Positions 53,352 through 62,095 of a stretch of DNA of 64,000 bases are shown here, one piece after another. The first letter of the stretch is position 1, and each line of letters opens with the position of its first letter. The position numbers and the translations under genes were made by a program. The stretch is taken from NCBI GenBank assembly GCA_031181345.1, contig JAPSLC010000025.1, positions 1-64,000 of the forward strand, in the 5' to 3' direction. The notes beneath the pieces were generated by a model. It was not told where the DNA came from, made no database searches, and saw nothing but the letters and a program-made list of their open reading frames with translations. This DNA is from Cupriavidus sp. (GTDB taxonomy: Bacteria; Pseudomonadota; Gammaproteobacteria; Burkholderiales; Burkholderiaceae).

Positions 53352-54980
53352 ATGCTACGCCTCAGTGAACTCAAGCTCCCCCTCGACCATGCAGAAAGTG
53401 ACCTGGAGGCCGCTGTCCGCGCGCGGTTGATCGAGATCGGGGTCAAGGGCGACGGCATGGTGTCCTTCACCGTGTTCCGCCGCGCGCATGACGCGCGCAA
53501 GCGCTCCGATATCAAGCTGACCTACATCGTCGATATCGAAGTGAAGGACGAGGAGGCAGCCCGCAAGCGCATCGCCGGGAAGCCGAACTGGAGCGTGACG
53601 CCCGACATGACGTACCGCTTCGTCGCGCAGGCGCCGCAGCATGTGGCGACCCCGCGTCCGGTGGTGATCGGCATGGGCCCGTGCGGCTTGCTGGCCGGGC
53701 TGATCCTCGCGCAGATGGGCTTCCGGCCCATCATTCTGGAACGCGGCAAGGAAGTGCGCGAACGCACCCGGGATACCTTCGGGCTATGGCGCAAGAGCGT
53801 GCTCAATCCGGAGTCGAACGTGCAGTTCGGCGAGGGCGGTGCCGGGACCTTCTCGGACGGCAAGCTCTATAGCCAGATCAAGGATCCGAAGCACTACGGC
53901 CGCAAGGTGCTGCACGAGTTCGTCAAGGCCGGCGCGCCGGAGGACATCCTGTTCAAGGCGCGGCCGCACATCGGCACGTTCCGGCTGGTCAAGATGGTCG
54001 AGAACATCCGCGCCGAGATCTTCGCGCTCGGCGGCGAGATCCGTTTCGGCACGCGGGTCGACGATATCGACATCGAAGGCGGCCGCGTGCGCGGACTGCA
54101 GCTGTCCAATGGCGATTATCTGCCGTGCGAGCAGGTCGTCCTGGCGGTGGGGCACAGCGCGCGCGACACCTTCGAGATGCTGTACCGCCGCGGCGTCTTC
54201 ATGGAGGCCAAGCCGTTCTCGCTGGGCTTTCGCATCGAACATCCGCAGGGCATGATCAACCGCAGCCGCTTCGGCAAGTTCGCCGGCAACAAGCTGCTGG
54301 GCGCCGCCGACTACAAGATCGTGCACCACTGCAGCAACGGGCGTTCGGTCTACAGCTTCTGCATGTGCCCGGGCGGCACCGTGGTGGCGGCGGCATCCGA
54401 GCCGGGGCGCGTGGTCACCAATGGCATGAGCCAGTACAAGCGCGCCGAGCGCAACGCCAATGCCGGCATCGTCGTCGGCATCACGCCCCAGGACTATCCG
54501 GGCGGCCCGCTGGCCGGCATCGACTTCCAGCGCCATTGGGAAGAACGCGCCTTCGAACTGGGCGGCCGCAACTACTGCGCGCCGGGCCAGCTGGTCGGCG
54601 ACTTCCTGGCCCGGCGGCCGTCCACCGCACTGGGCACGGTCGAGCCGTCGTACAAGCCGGGCGTGACACCGACCGATCTGAGCACCGCGCTGCCGGACTA
54701 TGTGATCGAGGCGATCCGCGAGGCGCTGCCGGCGTTCGAGCGGCAGGTGCCCGGATTTGCGATGGACGACGCGGTGCTGACCGGCGTCGAAACGCGGACT
54801 TCGTCGCCGCTGCGCATCCGTCGCAAGGACGACTACCAGAGCATCAATGTCGGCGGCCTCTATCCGGCCGGGGAAGGCGCGGGCTACGCGGGCGGCATCT
54901 ATTCCGCGGCGATCGACGGCATCGAGGTCGCCGAGGCGGTCGCGCTCGATATCGTCAGCCGGATCGGCAAGGCGGCCTGA
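53352..54980 (+). CDS. FAD-dependent oxidoreductase (COG2509 type)
   Basis: This is a 542-residue flavoprotein. A beta-rich N-terminal domain of about 95 residues (MLRLSELKLPLDHAESDLEA onward) precedes the FAD fold (VVIGMGPCGLLAGLILAQMG near 102-120). GEGGAGTFSDGKLYSQIKD near 160-178 and the C-terminal VGGLYPAGEGAGYAGGIYSA near 505-525 are conserved in the group of uncharacterised FAD-dependent dehydrogenases (COG2509). There is no known substrate. The ATG at 53352 fits the family. The next gene, DUF1415, starts 3 bases after its stop and is certainly in the same transcript. Confidence 0.9.
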   Translation: MLRLSELKLPLDHAESDLEAAVRARLIEIGVKGDGMVSFTVFRRAHDARKRSDIKLTYIVDIEVKDEEAARKRIAGKPNWSVTPDMTYRFVAQAPQHVATPRPVVIGMGPCGLLAGLILAQMGFRPIILERGKEVRERTRDTFGLWRKSVLNPESNVQFGEGGAGTFSDGKLYSQIKDPKHYGRKVLHEFVKAGAPEDILFKARPHIGTFRLVKMVENIRAEIFALGGEIRFGTRVDDIDIEGGRVRGLQLSNGDYLPCEQVVLAVGHSARDTFEMLYRRGVFMEAKPFSLGFRIEHPQGMINRSRFGKFAGNKLLGAADYKIVHHCSNGRSVYSFCMCPGGTVVAAASEPGRVVTNGMSQYKRAERNANAGIVVGITPQDYPGGPLAGIDFQRHWEERAFELGGRNYCAPGQLVGDFLARRPSTALGTVEPSYKPGVTPTDLSTALPDYVIEAIREALPAFERQVPGFAMDDAVLTGVETRTSSPLRIRRKDDYQSINVGGLYPAGEGAGYAGGIYSAAIDGIEVAEAVALDIVSRIGKAA

Positions 54981-54983
54981 GCG

Positions 54984-55544
54984 ATGTCCCCGTCGGAGCA
55001 GCAGGCGATCCTGGACGCCACGCACCACTGGCTGACGCGGGCCGTCATCGGGCTCAACCTGTGCCCGTTCGCCAAGAGCGTCCACGTCAAGGAGCAGATC
55101 CGCTACGTGGTCAGCGAGGCGACCGATGCCGAGGCGCTGCTCGATACGCTGGAAACCGAGCTGAATGCGCTGGCCGAGGCCGATCCCGCGCGCATCGACA
55201 CCACGCTGCTGATCGTTCCCCGGATGCTGGCGGACTTCGCCGACTACAACGATTTCCTCTACCTGGCCGAGCGCCTGCTCGACAGCCTCGGCTTGTCAGG
55301 CGTGCTGCAGATCGCCAGCTTCCATCCGCAATACCAGTTCGCCGGCACCGACGTCGACGATATCGAGAACTACACCAACCGCGCGCCGTATCCGATCCTG
55401 CATCTGCTGCGCGAAAAGAGCATCGCGCGCGCGGTCGAGGCCTTTCCCGACGCGGCGGACATCTACGAGCGCAACGAGGAAACCATGCGCCGGCTGGGCC
55501 ATGAAGGCTGGCGGCGCTGCATGGCGGGCGAAGACCCGCAGTGA
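54984..55544 (+). CDS. DUF1415 family protein
   Basis: This is a 186-residue protein with DUF1415 marks: THHWLTRAVIGLNLCPFAKS near residues 12-31, HPQYQFAGTDVDDIENYTNR near 113-132 and SPYPILHLLRE-type PYPILHLLREKSI near 134-147. Family function is unknown; the conserved Cys in NLCPFAK and the histidine suggest a metal or redox site, which is inference. It starts 3 bases after the flavoprotein stop and so is translationally linked to it. Confidence 0.9.
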   Translation: MSPSEQQAILDATHHWLTRAVIGLNLCPFAKSVHVKEQIRYVVSEATDAEALLDTLETELNALAEADPARIDTTLLIVPRMLADFADYNDFLYLAERLLDSLGLSGVLQIASFHPQYQFAGTDVDDIENYTNRAPYPILHLLREKSIARAVEAFPDAADIYERNEETMRRLGHEGWRRCMAGEDPQ

Positions 55545-55563
55545 GCGGGTGCCCCGCTGAAAC

Positions 55564-56391
55564 TCAGGCGGGCGTGAAGAACCGCTCGCGCATTTCTTCG
55601 AGCCCCAGCGTTTCGAGCACGTGAGCCAGCCGCTCGGCCGGGCGCCGACGCGGCAGGTCCTTGAACTGCGCGACGATCAACTCGTTTTTCATCGAGTGTT
55701 CCCAGCCCACGAGCTCGGTCACCGTGACATGATAGCCGTGCGCTTCGAGCTGCAGGCAGCGCAGCACGTTGGTGACCTGGCTGCCGAATTCGCGCGTGTG
55801 CAGCGGATGGCGCCAGATCTCGGTCAGCGGATTGCCCAGCGTCTTTGACTTGTTCCTGCGCAGCACGGCGGCGACCTCGGCCTGGCAGCAGGGCACCACC
55901 ACGATGTACTTGGCGCGCTTGGTCAGGGCGAAGCGGATCGCGTCGTCGGTCGCGGTATTGCAGGCATGCAACGCGGTGACCATGTCCACCGTCGCGGGCA
56001 GCCGGTCCGAGGTGATCGACTCCGCCACCGACAGATTCAGGAACGACATGCCCGGAAAACCGAGCCGCTCGGCCAGCGCGGTGGACGAGCGCACCAGTTC
56101 CTCGCGGGTCTCGATGCCGTAGATATGCGAGCGGTCCTGCTGTGTCTTGAAGAACAGATCGTAGAGGATGAAGCCGAGATACGACTTGCCAGCGCCGTGG
56201 TCGACCAGCGTCAAGTCGGCATGGTCCCGCTTGAGGTCCTGCAACAGCGGTTCGATGAACTGATAGAGGTGGTAGACCTGCTTCAGCTTGCGGCGGCTGT
56301 CCTGGTTCATCTTGCCGTCGCGGGTCAGGATATGGAGTTCCTTGAGCAGCTCGATCGACTGGCCGGGACGGATTTCGTGGGTATTCGACAT
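55564..56391 (-). CDS. SAM-dependent methyltransferase (Methyltransf_32-like)
   Basis: This is a 275-residue class I methyltransferase. The SAM loop is TLVDHGAGKSYLGFILYDLF near residues 60-80. An acidic strand end follows (YGIETREELV), and the segment DMVTALHACNTATDDAIRFA near 135-155 precedes VVVPCCQAEVAAVL. The last matches the CCQ element of the Methyltransf_32 group, some of whose relatives act on RNA. The substrate is unknown. Start 56391 removes a weak N-terminal extension to 56439. It converges on the DUF1415 gene. Confidence 0.82.
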   Translation of the reverse strand: MSNTHEIRPGQSIELLKELHILTRDGKMNQDSRRKLKQVYHLYQFIEPLLQDLKRDHADLTLVDHGAGKSYLGFILYDLFFKTQQDRSHIYGIETREELVRSSTALAERLGFPGMSFLNLSVAESITSDRLPATVDMVTALHACNTATDDAIRFALTKRAKYIVVVPCCQAEVAAVLRRNKSKTLGNPLTEIWRHPLHTREFGSQVTNVLRCLQLEAHGYHVTVTELVGWEHSMKNELIVAQFKDLPRRRPAERLAHVLETLGLEEMRERFFTPA

Positions 56392-56601
56392 GGGATACGG
56401 CGGGGTTGGCCCGGTCCTGACGCGCCGCGTCTGGGGCACCGAGGGGTCGGGCGGGCAGGGCGACAGTTTACCGGAAGGCGTCCCGAAAAAATTTTCCTAA
56501 AGTTTTGCCGAAATCTGCCGTAGGTGACGGACAGGCGGCATGCCGACTCGGCACCGTCCTGACAACAACGATAAATCAAAGGCAGACGGCTGGAGGACGC
56601 G

Positions 56602-58236
56602 ATGGGCGACGTAGCAGCTTCGGTTGTACGGGTGTGGGTGGAGAACACGGACAAGGCCGTACGGGCCCGATATGAGGTGCCGGCGGAAGCCGACGGCGGC
56701 GGTGGGCCGCCCGACCGCGCCGCGCTGATGGCAGCCCTCGAGGCCCAGGGCTGGGCGCATGCCAAGCTCGACGAGCACGCCATCGCGGCGTTCCTGCTGA
56801 CGTGTCATCGCGATGGCGCGCCGGCCGAGGCCGTGGTCGGCGAGCTGGTCGACGGCTACTTCGAGATCGATATCGATGCCGACTCGCTGACGGTGCGGCT
56901 GACGCTATGGCCGCCCGAAGGCGGCCGCGCGGTGCAGCCCAACGATGTGCGTGTCGTGCTGGCGGGCCGCGGCATCAAGCTGCCGGTCGACGAGCCGGCG
57001 CTGGCCGAAGCCTTCGCCGCGGGACGTTGCGACGACCTGCCGATCGTGCATGGCACGGCGCCGACGCGGGGCACGCCGGCGCGCTTCGTCAATCTGCTCG
57101 AGCCGCGCCGAAGCGGCGCCGAGGACGACCACGCCCGCATCGATCTGCGCGACCTCGGCAATCTGTTGCTGGTCCAGCCCGGCACGCATCTGATGCGGCG
57201 TATCCCTGCGGTGCCGGGCACCGCGGGGCAGGACGTCTTTGGCCGCGTGTTGCCCGCGCCGGAGGTGGCCGACACGCCGTTCGCCGAACGGCTGACCGGC
57301 GTGGGCCACGACGCGCACGATGCGAATCTGCTGGTGGCGACGGTGGCGGGCTTGCCGTCGGTACGCGCGCGCGGCGTCAGCGTCAACCCGGTCGTCGCGG
57401 TGGACGCGGTCGACATGCACTCCGGCAATATTTCGTTCGAAGGGACGCTGCGCGTCAGCGGCGACATCAAGACCGGCATGTCGGTGCGCGTCGCCGGCGA
57501 CGTCATCGTCGGCGGCACGATCGAGGCTGCCCATGTCGAGGCGGGCGGCAATGTGGTCGTCAGCGGCGGCATCATCGGCAAGTCCGAGGGGCCGCACGAT
57601 CCGGCCAGCGCGATCGCGCGGATCCAGTGCAAGGGATCGGTGCACGCCCGTTTCATCGAAAACGCCGTGGTGGAGGCCGGTACCACGGTCACCGCAGACA
57701 GCGCCATTCGCCAGAGCGATGTCGCCGCGGGCGAGACCATCACCGCGGGTGACCCTGCCGTCGGCAGCGGCAATATCACCGGCGGCCGCTGCCGCGCCTG
57801 GCATGCGGTCCGTACCGGCACGCTGGGCGCGCCGGCCGGCACCGCTACCGCCATCCATGTCGGCCTGAATCCCTATGCCGATGCAGAAAAGGCGGCGCTG
57901 GAAGCGGAGAAGCGCCGGCAGGAACAGGAGCAGGGCAAGATCCAGCAACTGATGGCGTTCTTCGCCAAGAATCCGGAGCGCGCCACGCCCGAACTGCGCG
58001 ACAAGGCGCGGGCCACATTGTTCAAGTACACCCGGGACATGCTGGACACCGACGCCCATCTGGCCAAGCTGACCGAGCAACTGCATCCCCGCCCGGACGC
58101 CGCCGTGGTGGTCGGCAAGCGCGTGCACGGTGGGGTCAGCATCGCGATCGGGCAGAAGACGATGCGCGTGATGGAGGATATGCCGAAGGTGGAACTGCGG
58201 CTGGTCGGCGAGGGGATTGGGGTGGTGCGGGAATGA
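56602..58236 (+). CDS. FapA family protein (DUF342)
   Basis: This is a 544-residue DUF342 protein. An N-terminal region of about 100 residues (ending at AFLLTCHRDGAPAEAVVGEL) precedes the FapA domain. This is a right-handed beta-helix built of short repeats such as ISFEGTLRVSGDIKTGMSVR and VAGDVIVGGTIEAAHVEAGG (residues about 275-410). A coiled-coil helix (ALEAEKRRQEQEQGKIQQLM) near 430 and a small C-terminal domain follow. FapA was linked to flagellar assembly or membrane activation in some bacteria, but no flagellar genes are here. GGAGGA precedes ATG 56602 at a distance of 5. Confidence 0.88.
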   Translation: MGDVAASVVRVWVENTDKAVRARYEVPAEADGGGGPPDRAALMAALEAQGWAHAKLDEHAIAAFLLTCHRDGAPAEAVVGELVDGYFEIDIDADSLTVRLTLWPPEGGRAVQPNDVRVVLAGRGIKLPVDEPALAEAFAAGRCDDLPIVHGTAPTRGTPARFVNLLEPRRSGAEDDHARIDLRDLGNLLLVQPGTHLMRRIPAVPGTAGQDVFGRVLPAPEVADTPFAERLTGVGHDAHDANLLVATVAGLPSVRARGVSVNPVVAVDAVDMHSGNISFEGTLRVSGDIKTGMSVRVAGDVIVGGTIEAAHVEAGGNVVVSGGIIGKSEGPHDPASAIARIQCKGSVHARFIENAVVEAGTTVTADSAIRQSDVAAGETITAGDPAVGSGNITGGRCRAWHAVRTGTLGAPAGTATAIHVGLNPYADAEKAALEAEKRRQEQEQGKIQQLMAFFAKNPERATPELRDKARATLFKYTRDMLDTDAHLAKLTEQLHPRPDAAVVVGKRVHGGVSIAIGQKTMRVMEDMPKVELRLVGEGIGVVRE

Positions 58237-58240
58237 AGAA

Positions 58241-58258
58241 GCGGCGCCGAGGCGCCGC
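58241..58258. terminator. Candidate hairpin terminator between fapA and the lipoprotein gene
   Basis: Perfect 8-base arms GCGGCGCC/GGCGCCGC with a GA loop lie between two convergent stops. The 14-base core GGCGCCGAGGCGCC is identical to the core of the terminator at 8641-8668. The T tail is weak (CTTCTTC on the minus strand). Confidence 0.45.
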
Positions 58259-58294
58259 TACCTTGAAGCTGGTCCCGCCTGGGCGCCCTGTTTA

Positions 58295-59305
58295 CTACAG
58301 GGACAGCGCGGTTTGCGTGAAGTGTCGGATATTGCCAGCCGGCTCGGTGCCGACATAGCTGTAGTCGAACTCGCACTTGACCGCACGGCCCAGTTCGGTG
58401 GCCCACCAGCAGCGGTAGTCCATCCGATAGGCGGCATTGCCGGTCACGCCGTTGGTCAGATTGCCGTCGTTCGAATTGGTAAACGCCACGCCATACTTGA
58501 TGCGCAGCGTATCGAACGTATCGCTGCCGACGGCGACGCGTTCGAACGCTTCCACATTGGCTTCGAGCGCGGCGGTTTCGTGATACGCGCCGCATTGATA
58601 CTGCCAGCCCGACTGCCAGGTCTTGCCGACGAACATCGGGTATTGGAAATGCTCGCGCTTCGGCGTGAAGGTGCAGGTCTGGGTCGGATTGTCTGCGCGG
58701 ATGCGCGCCGTGCGGTTGCGGTCGGCATCATTGAGGAAGGTATCGGTCAGCGTGCCGCTGACGTTATAGCGGTTCATTGTGAAGCCGCCCTGGGCGTCGA
58801 CCGCCTCGGTTGTGTCGCGATAGGTGCGGTCGAAGGGCGACCCGTCGACATTCGTCCCCTGCTCGCGCCACAACGTCGTTTCTCCCACCTTGGTCGCTAC
58901 GCGCGCATAGCGGTGCGGCGGCACCTCGATACGGATCGTCGCCAGCTTGCTCGCATCGGCGGCGGACTTGGCCACCAGCGTGACCGTGCCGCCTTCCGGG
59001 CTGATCAGCACGGCGTCCCACACCGCACTGTTCTGGCTCTTCGGCTGGACCGTGGTCTTCTCCATGCTGGCTGTCCACGTCACGCCGTTGCTGGCGCTCA
59101 GTCGTACTTCCTGCCCGGACGCGATATTGAGCGTCGTGGTGCCGCCGTCCTTCAGCGCAAAGCCGGTGATCGGCGTGCCATCGAGGCTGGCTGACAGCTG
59201 GAAGCCCGTGTCGTTGCTGCCGCCTTCATCACCACCACCACCGCCGCACCCGCTCAGTGCCGCGAGAGCCAACGCGGCCGCGGTAAATCCCGTCCAATCT
59301 CTCAT
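58295..59305 (-). CDS. Lipoprotein of unknown function
   Basis: This is a 336-residue predicted lipoprotein with signal and lipobox ALAALSGCGG (Cys20). A Gly-run (GGGGGDEGG) linker and a beta-rich body follow. The first 100 residues look like an Ig-like or big-type domain (LSASNGVTWTASMEKTTVQP, GGTVTLVAKSAADA). The second part has VTGNAAYRMDYRCWWATELG and paired cysteines (TQTCTFTPKR, WQYQCGAY, YRCWW, VKCEF), suggesting disulfides. No family is recognised. No neighbour suggests a job. Its start is followed upstream by 173 bases with no gene. Confidence 0.8.
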   Translation of the reverse strand: MRDWTGFTAAALALAALSGCGGGGGDEGGSNDTGFQLSASLDGTPITGFALKDGGTTTLNIASGQEVRLSASNGVTWTASMEKTTVQPKSQNSAVWDAVLISPEGGTVTLVAKSAADASKLATIRIEVPPHRYARVATKVGETTLWREQGTNVDGSPFDRTYRDTTEAVDAQGGFTMNRYNVSGTLTDTFLNDADRNRTARIRADNPTQTCTFTPKREHFQYPMFVGKTWQSGWQYQCGAYHETAALEANVEAFERVAVGSDTFDTLRIKYGVAFTNSNDGNLTNGVTGNAAYRMDYRCWWATELGRAVKCEFDYSYVGTEPAGNIRHFTQTALSL

Positions 59306-59478
59306 CTCTTTCCCTTGTTATTCACCGATTTTTTTTCGGCCGAAGCCGCGCGGGATATTAGCAAGGCGCTCGGCCCAAAGTAGGGGGCCGAGAAGTAGGG
59401 TTGACCGGGCGGGATTGTTGGGATAGATGCGTGCCGCTTCCGTAGGTTTCTCTTCTAGGCGGGGTTGGTCCGCCAGTC

Positions 59479-59913
59479 TCAGACAGTCCTGCGCCAACGC
59501 GCACGACGGCTGACCGTATGGCAACCATCGTGATTCAACGCGGCAACGGCACGACGCAACAGGCGTGCTTCATCGAGCGTCACCGGATAACGCTGCTCCA
59601 CGTCGTCGATCGAGCCGAGATCGAAATAGCTCTGCAGCGTTTCGCCGTGGATCGTGATGCCCCAGCTGTCCATTTTCCGCAGGTCGGCGAGGCAGAGGGT
59701 GACGAAGGTATCGGGATCGTTCGAGCCGGCGCTGTCGATGGCGCGGTCCAGCCGCGTTGCGAGCGCCCGCACTTCGGTGCAGTTCCGCGGGGGAGTGTGC
59801 GTGCCGGCGGCGGTCTGTTCGGGCCTGGACTCAGCATCCAGCGAAGGGGTGCTCGCGGACGATGGCAGGTAACCAGGTGCCTGTGATGGGTGGTGGGGGG
59901 TGATCGGATTCAT
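59479..59913 (-). CDS. Hypothetical protein, paralogue of the gene at 60284
   Basis: This is a 144-residue protein. A disordered Pro/Ser-rich lead (MNPITPHHPSQAPGYLPSSA) precedes a helical C-terminal domain of about 80 residues with VRALATRLDRAIDSA, LRKMDSWGITIHGETLQSYF and YPVTLDEARLLRRAVAAL. Aligned without gaps to the protein at 60284-60715, 27 of 80 positions are identical by hand count, including WG, YF, ID and PVTL. No known family is recognised. tRNA-Thr separates the two genes. An 8-base inverted repeat precedes the start. The frame is open to 60048, but ATG 59913 begins the plausible protein. Confidence 0.7.
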   Translation of the reverse strand: MNPITPHHPSQAPGYLPSSASTPSLDAESRPEQTAAGTHTPPRNCTEVRALATRLDRAIDSAGSNDPDTFVTLCLADLRKMDSWGITIHGETLQSYFDLGSIDDVEQRYPVTLDEARLLRRAVAALNHDGCHTVSRRARWRRTV

Positions 59914-59917
59914 GGAG

Positions 59918-59946
59918 AGCTCGAACGGGTGGAGGGGATTCGAGCT
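59918..59946 (-). promoter_or_regulatory. Inverted repeat just upstream of a hypothetical gene
   Basis: AGCTCGAA (59918-59925) and TTCGAGCT (59939-59946) form a perfect 8-base stem with a 13-base loop, ending 5 bases before the start codon of the gene at 59479-59913. It could be a protein site or an mRNA hairpin controlling translation. Confidence 0.5.
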
Positions 59947-60052
59947 TATCCGGCGCCAGCGGACGTGGCGTTGGGCGGATTCTGAAAGACGGGGGGGGCG
60001 GACCGCCGGGCTTGTCGAACGTAGCGTCGGACTCTCAGCGCAGATCAATGGC

Positions 60053-60093
60053 GCCCCAAAACAAAATGCCCCTGGAATGTTCCAAGGGCATTT
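60053..60093 (-). terminator. Terminator of tRNA-Thr
   Basis: Read on the minus strand, AAATGCCCTTGGAA pairs with TTCCAGGGGCATTT through a short CA loop (one mismatch-type pair) and is followed by TGTTTTGG. It closes the tRNA transcript before the next gene. Confidence 0.85.
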
Positions 60094-60103
60094 CGATGAA
60101 ACC

Positions 60104-60179
60104 TGGTGCCGAAGAGAGGAATCGAACCCCCGACCTTCTCATTACGAATGAGCTGCTCTACCGACTGAGCTACTTCGGC
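60104..60179 (-). tRNA. tRNA-Thr (anticodon CGT)
   Basis: This is a 76-base tRNA with acceptor GCCGAAG/CTTCGGC, D-arm GCTCAGTCGGTAGAGC, anticodon stem-loop CTCATTCGTAATGAG (anticodon CGT), T-loop GTTCGATTC and encoded CCA. It lies between two paralogous small genes on the same strand. Confidence 0.96.
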
Positions 60180-60213
60180 AACACTACCGGTTGGGAACCG
60201 GATAGAGCCCGCA

Positions 60214-60242
60214 ATAATAGCAGCGGATCAGGCGGCTGTGAA
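60214..60242 (-). promoter_or_regulatory. Promoter of tRNA-Thr
   Basis: On the minus strand, TTCACA (60237-60242), 17 bases, then TATTAT (60214-60219), about 35 bases before the tRNA 5' end. Both hexamers match consensus at 4 or more positions. Confidence 0.7.
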
Positions 60243-60283
60243 GCCCCTCGGCGCACTTTTTTCACGGCCCGTGCCGTCGCCCG

Positions 60284-60715
60284 TCAGCCGAAGGTGCGGC
60301 CGGTGGACGAAGCGGAATTCGTTGGCGTGGGCGCATCTGGCCGAGACAAGCCGGCGAGCAGCGCGTCGACCGCCGCGATGAATTCACGCAGGCGGACCAG
60401 CGTGACCGGAAAGACCGGGTCCGATGCGTCGATGGTCCACGGGTAGAAGTACAGCTCACGCTCCTGCGCGCTGATCGGCACGCCCCAATTGGCCAGCTGG
60501 CGCAGCTCGCAGACGTGGAGATCGATACCGTCGTTCAGGCCGTAATGCAGCGCAACGTCCAGCGTTTCGTTCAGCCGAATGGCCAGGGCCTGCACCGCTG
60601 CGCGTTCGAGCGGCGCGTCGCCGCAGGGCGGGTTGGCCGGGGTGATGGCGGTGGCGGACGGGTTGATCGGTGGGGTGATGGCGTAGCGGGCGCCGACATC
60701 CGAGAGGGGGACCAT
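60284..60715 (-). CDS. Hypothetical protein, paralogue of the gene at 59479
   Basis: This is a 143-residue protein. A lead of about 45 residues ends NPPCGDAPLERAA. The C-terminal domain has VQALAIRLNETLDVA, LRQLANWGVPISAQERELYF and FPVTLVRLREFIAAVDALL. It shares an ungapped 80-residue block with the protein at 59479 (about 34% identical by hand count). AAGGAAA lies before ATG 60715; longer frames upstream lack a ribosome site. No known family. It is downstream of fbp on the same strand, after the fbp terminator. Confidence 0.72.
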   Translation of the reverse strand: MVPLSDVGARYAITPPINPSATAITPANPPCGDAPLERAAVQALAIRLNETLDVALHYGLNDGIDLHVCELRQLANWGVPISAQERELYFYPWTIDASDPVFPVTLVRLREFIAAVDALLAGLSRPDAPTPTNSASSTGRTFG

Positions 60716-60807
60716 CGCGGTTTCCTTGCTGCAAGTCTGGTTGGGAAAACAGCAGGGTAGTGACCCGGCGAGGCCGAAGAAATGAGCGGATTCTGATTCC
60801 CGCTGAG

Positions 60808-60844
60808 AAAAGAAAAAGGGCCGCCGGCAATGCCGGTCGGCCCT
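60808..60844 (-). terminator. Rho-independent terminator of fbp
   Basis: On the minus strand GGGCCGACCGGC pairs with GCCGGCGGCCC around an ATT loop and is followed by TTTTTCTTTTC. It lies 48 bases past the fbp stop. Confidence 0.85.
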
Positions 60845-60892
60845 TCTGGCGAGCGAGCCCATGCAGGGCCGGCCGCCGCGCAAACGGGCGTA

Positions 60893-61909
60893 TCAGCCGC
60901 CTGCCTGCGCCTCCTGGTGGTAGCGGGTCACGCGCTCGACCTCGTTCTTCGAGCCCAGGATCACCGACACGCGCTGGTGCAGTTTTTCCGGCTGGACCTC
61001 GAGGATGCGCTGATGGCCGTTGGTGGCCGCGCCGCCGGCCTGTTCGACCAGCATCGCCATCGGGTTGGCCTCGTACATCAGGCGCAGCTTGCCCGGCTTC
61101 TCCGGCTCGCGCTTGTCCCACGGGTACATGAAGATGCCGCCGCGCGTCAGGATGCGGTGGACGTCGGCGACCATCGAGGCGATCCAGCGCATGTTGAAGT
61201 TCTTGCCGCGCGGGCCTTCCTCGCCGGCCAGGCATTCGTCGATGTAGCGGCGCACGGGCGGGGCCCAATGCCGCATGTTCGACATGTTGATGGCGAATTC
61301 CTTGGTGTCCTCGGGGATCTTCACGTCCGACTGCGTCAGCACGAAGCTGCCCGCCTCGCGGTCCAGCGTGAACATATGGACGCCATTGCCGACGGTCAGC
61401 ACCAGCGTGGTCTGCGGGCCGTACACCGCGTAGCCGGCCGCGACCTGGTGCGTGCCCGGCTGCAGGAAGTCGGTCTCGGTGACGGTCTGGCCCGGCTTGG
61501 GCATATGCAGCACCGAGAAGATGGTGCCGATCGACACGTTGACGTCGATGTTCGACGAGCCATCGAGCGGATCGAACAGCAGCAGGTATTCGCCCTTCGG
61601 ATAGCGGTTCGGGATCTCGTAGAACGAGTCCATTTCCTCCGACGCCATCGCGGCCAGGTGGCCGCCCCATTCGTTGGCGTCCAGCAGCACCTCGTTGGCG
61701 ATCACGTCCAGCTTCTGCTGCGTTTCGCCCTGCACGTTGCCGGTGCCGGCCGAGCCCAGCACGCCGGCGAGCGCGCCCTTGCTGACGGCATTGGAGATGG
61801 CCTTGCAAGCGCGCGCGACCACTTCGATCAGCAGCCGCAGTTCGGGCTCGATGGTGTTGTGCTTGCGTTGTTCCTCGACCAGATAGCGGGTCAGGCTGAT
61901 GCGAGTCAT
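60893..61909 (-). CDS. fbp: fructose-1,6-bisphosphatase, class 1
   Basis: Fbp removes the 1-phosphate of fructose 1,6-bisphosphate in gluconeogenesis. The 338-residue product is class I. The metal and substrate site is [20 protein letters not shown] near residues 110-130, with the second site in [20 protein letters not shown] near 255-274. The N-terminal region holds the residues [26 protein letters not shown] precedes ATG 61909, a strong ribosome site. The gene is alone between a terminator and a repeat cluster upstream of pepN. Confidence 0.96.
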   Translation of the reverse strand: MTRISLTRYLVEEQRKHNTIEPELRLLIEVVARACKAISNAVSKGALAGVLGSAGTGNVQGETQQKLDVIANEVLLDANEWGGHLAAMASEEMDSFYEIPNRYPKGEYLLLFDPLDGSSNIDVNVSIGTIFSVLHMPKPGQTVTETDFLQPGTHQVAAGYAVYGPQTTLVLTVGNGVHMFTLDREAGSFVLTQSDVKIPEDTKEFAINMSNMRHWAPPVRRYIDECLAGEEGPRGKNFNMRWIASMVADVHRILTRGGIFMYPWDKREPEKPGKLRLMYEANPMAMLVEQAGGAATNGHQRILEVQPEKLHQRVSVILGSKNEVERVTRYHQEAQAGG

Positions 61910-62007
61910 GGGGGTTTCCTCCTTGAATGGCCGCCATTCTACAGGCCGGGGCGGGCGGTCCCGCCGATGTCGGGGGGCTTGGCCCGCGATCGCTGGTGGG
62001 CTATCGC

Positions 62008-62070
62008 ACCGATTCAGCACCGATTCAGCACTGATTCAGCACGAATCGGCACGAATCGGCGCGAAGCGGC
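62008..62070. repeat. 10- and 11-bp tandem repeats between pepN and fbp
   Basis: Three copies of an 11-base unit ACCGATTCAGC (the third ACTGATTCAGC) are followed by three 10-base units ACGAATCGGC, ACGAATCGGC and GCGAAGCGGC. They fill part of the 186-base space before fbp. They share the GATTC/GAATC core on opposite sides. Confidence 0.75.
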
Positions 62071-62095
62071 ACCAACGCCCACGACCCAGGCCGCA

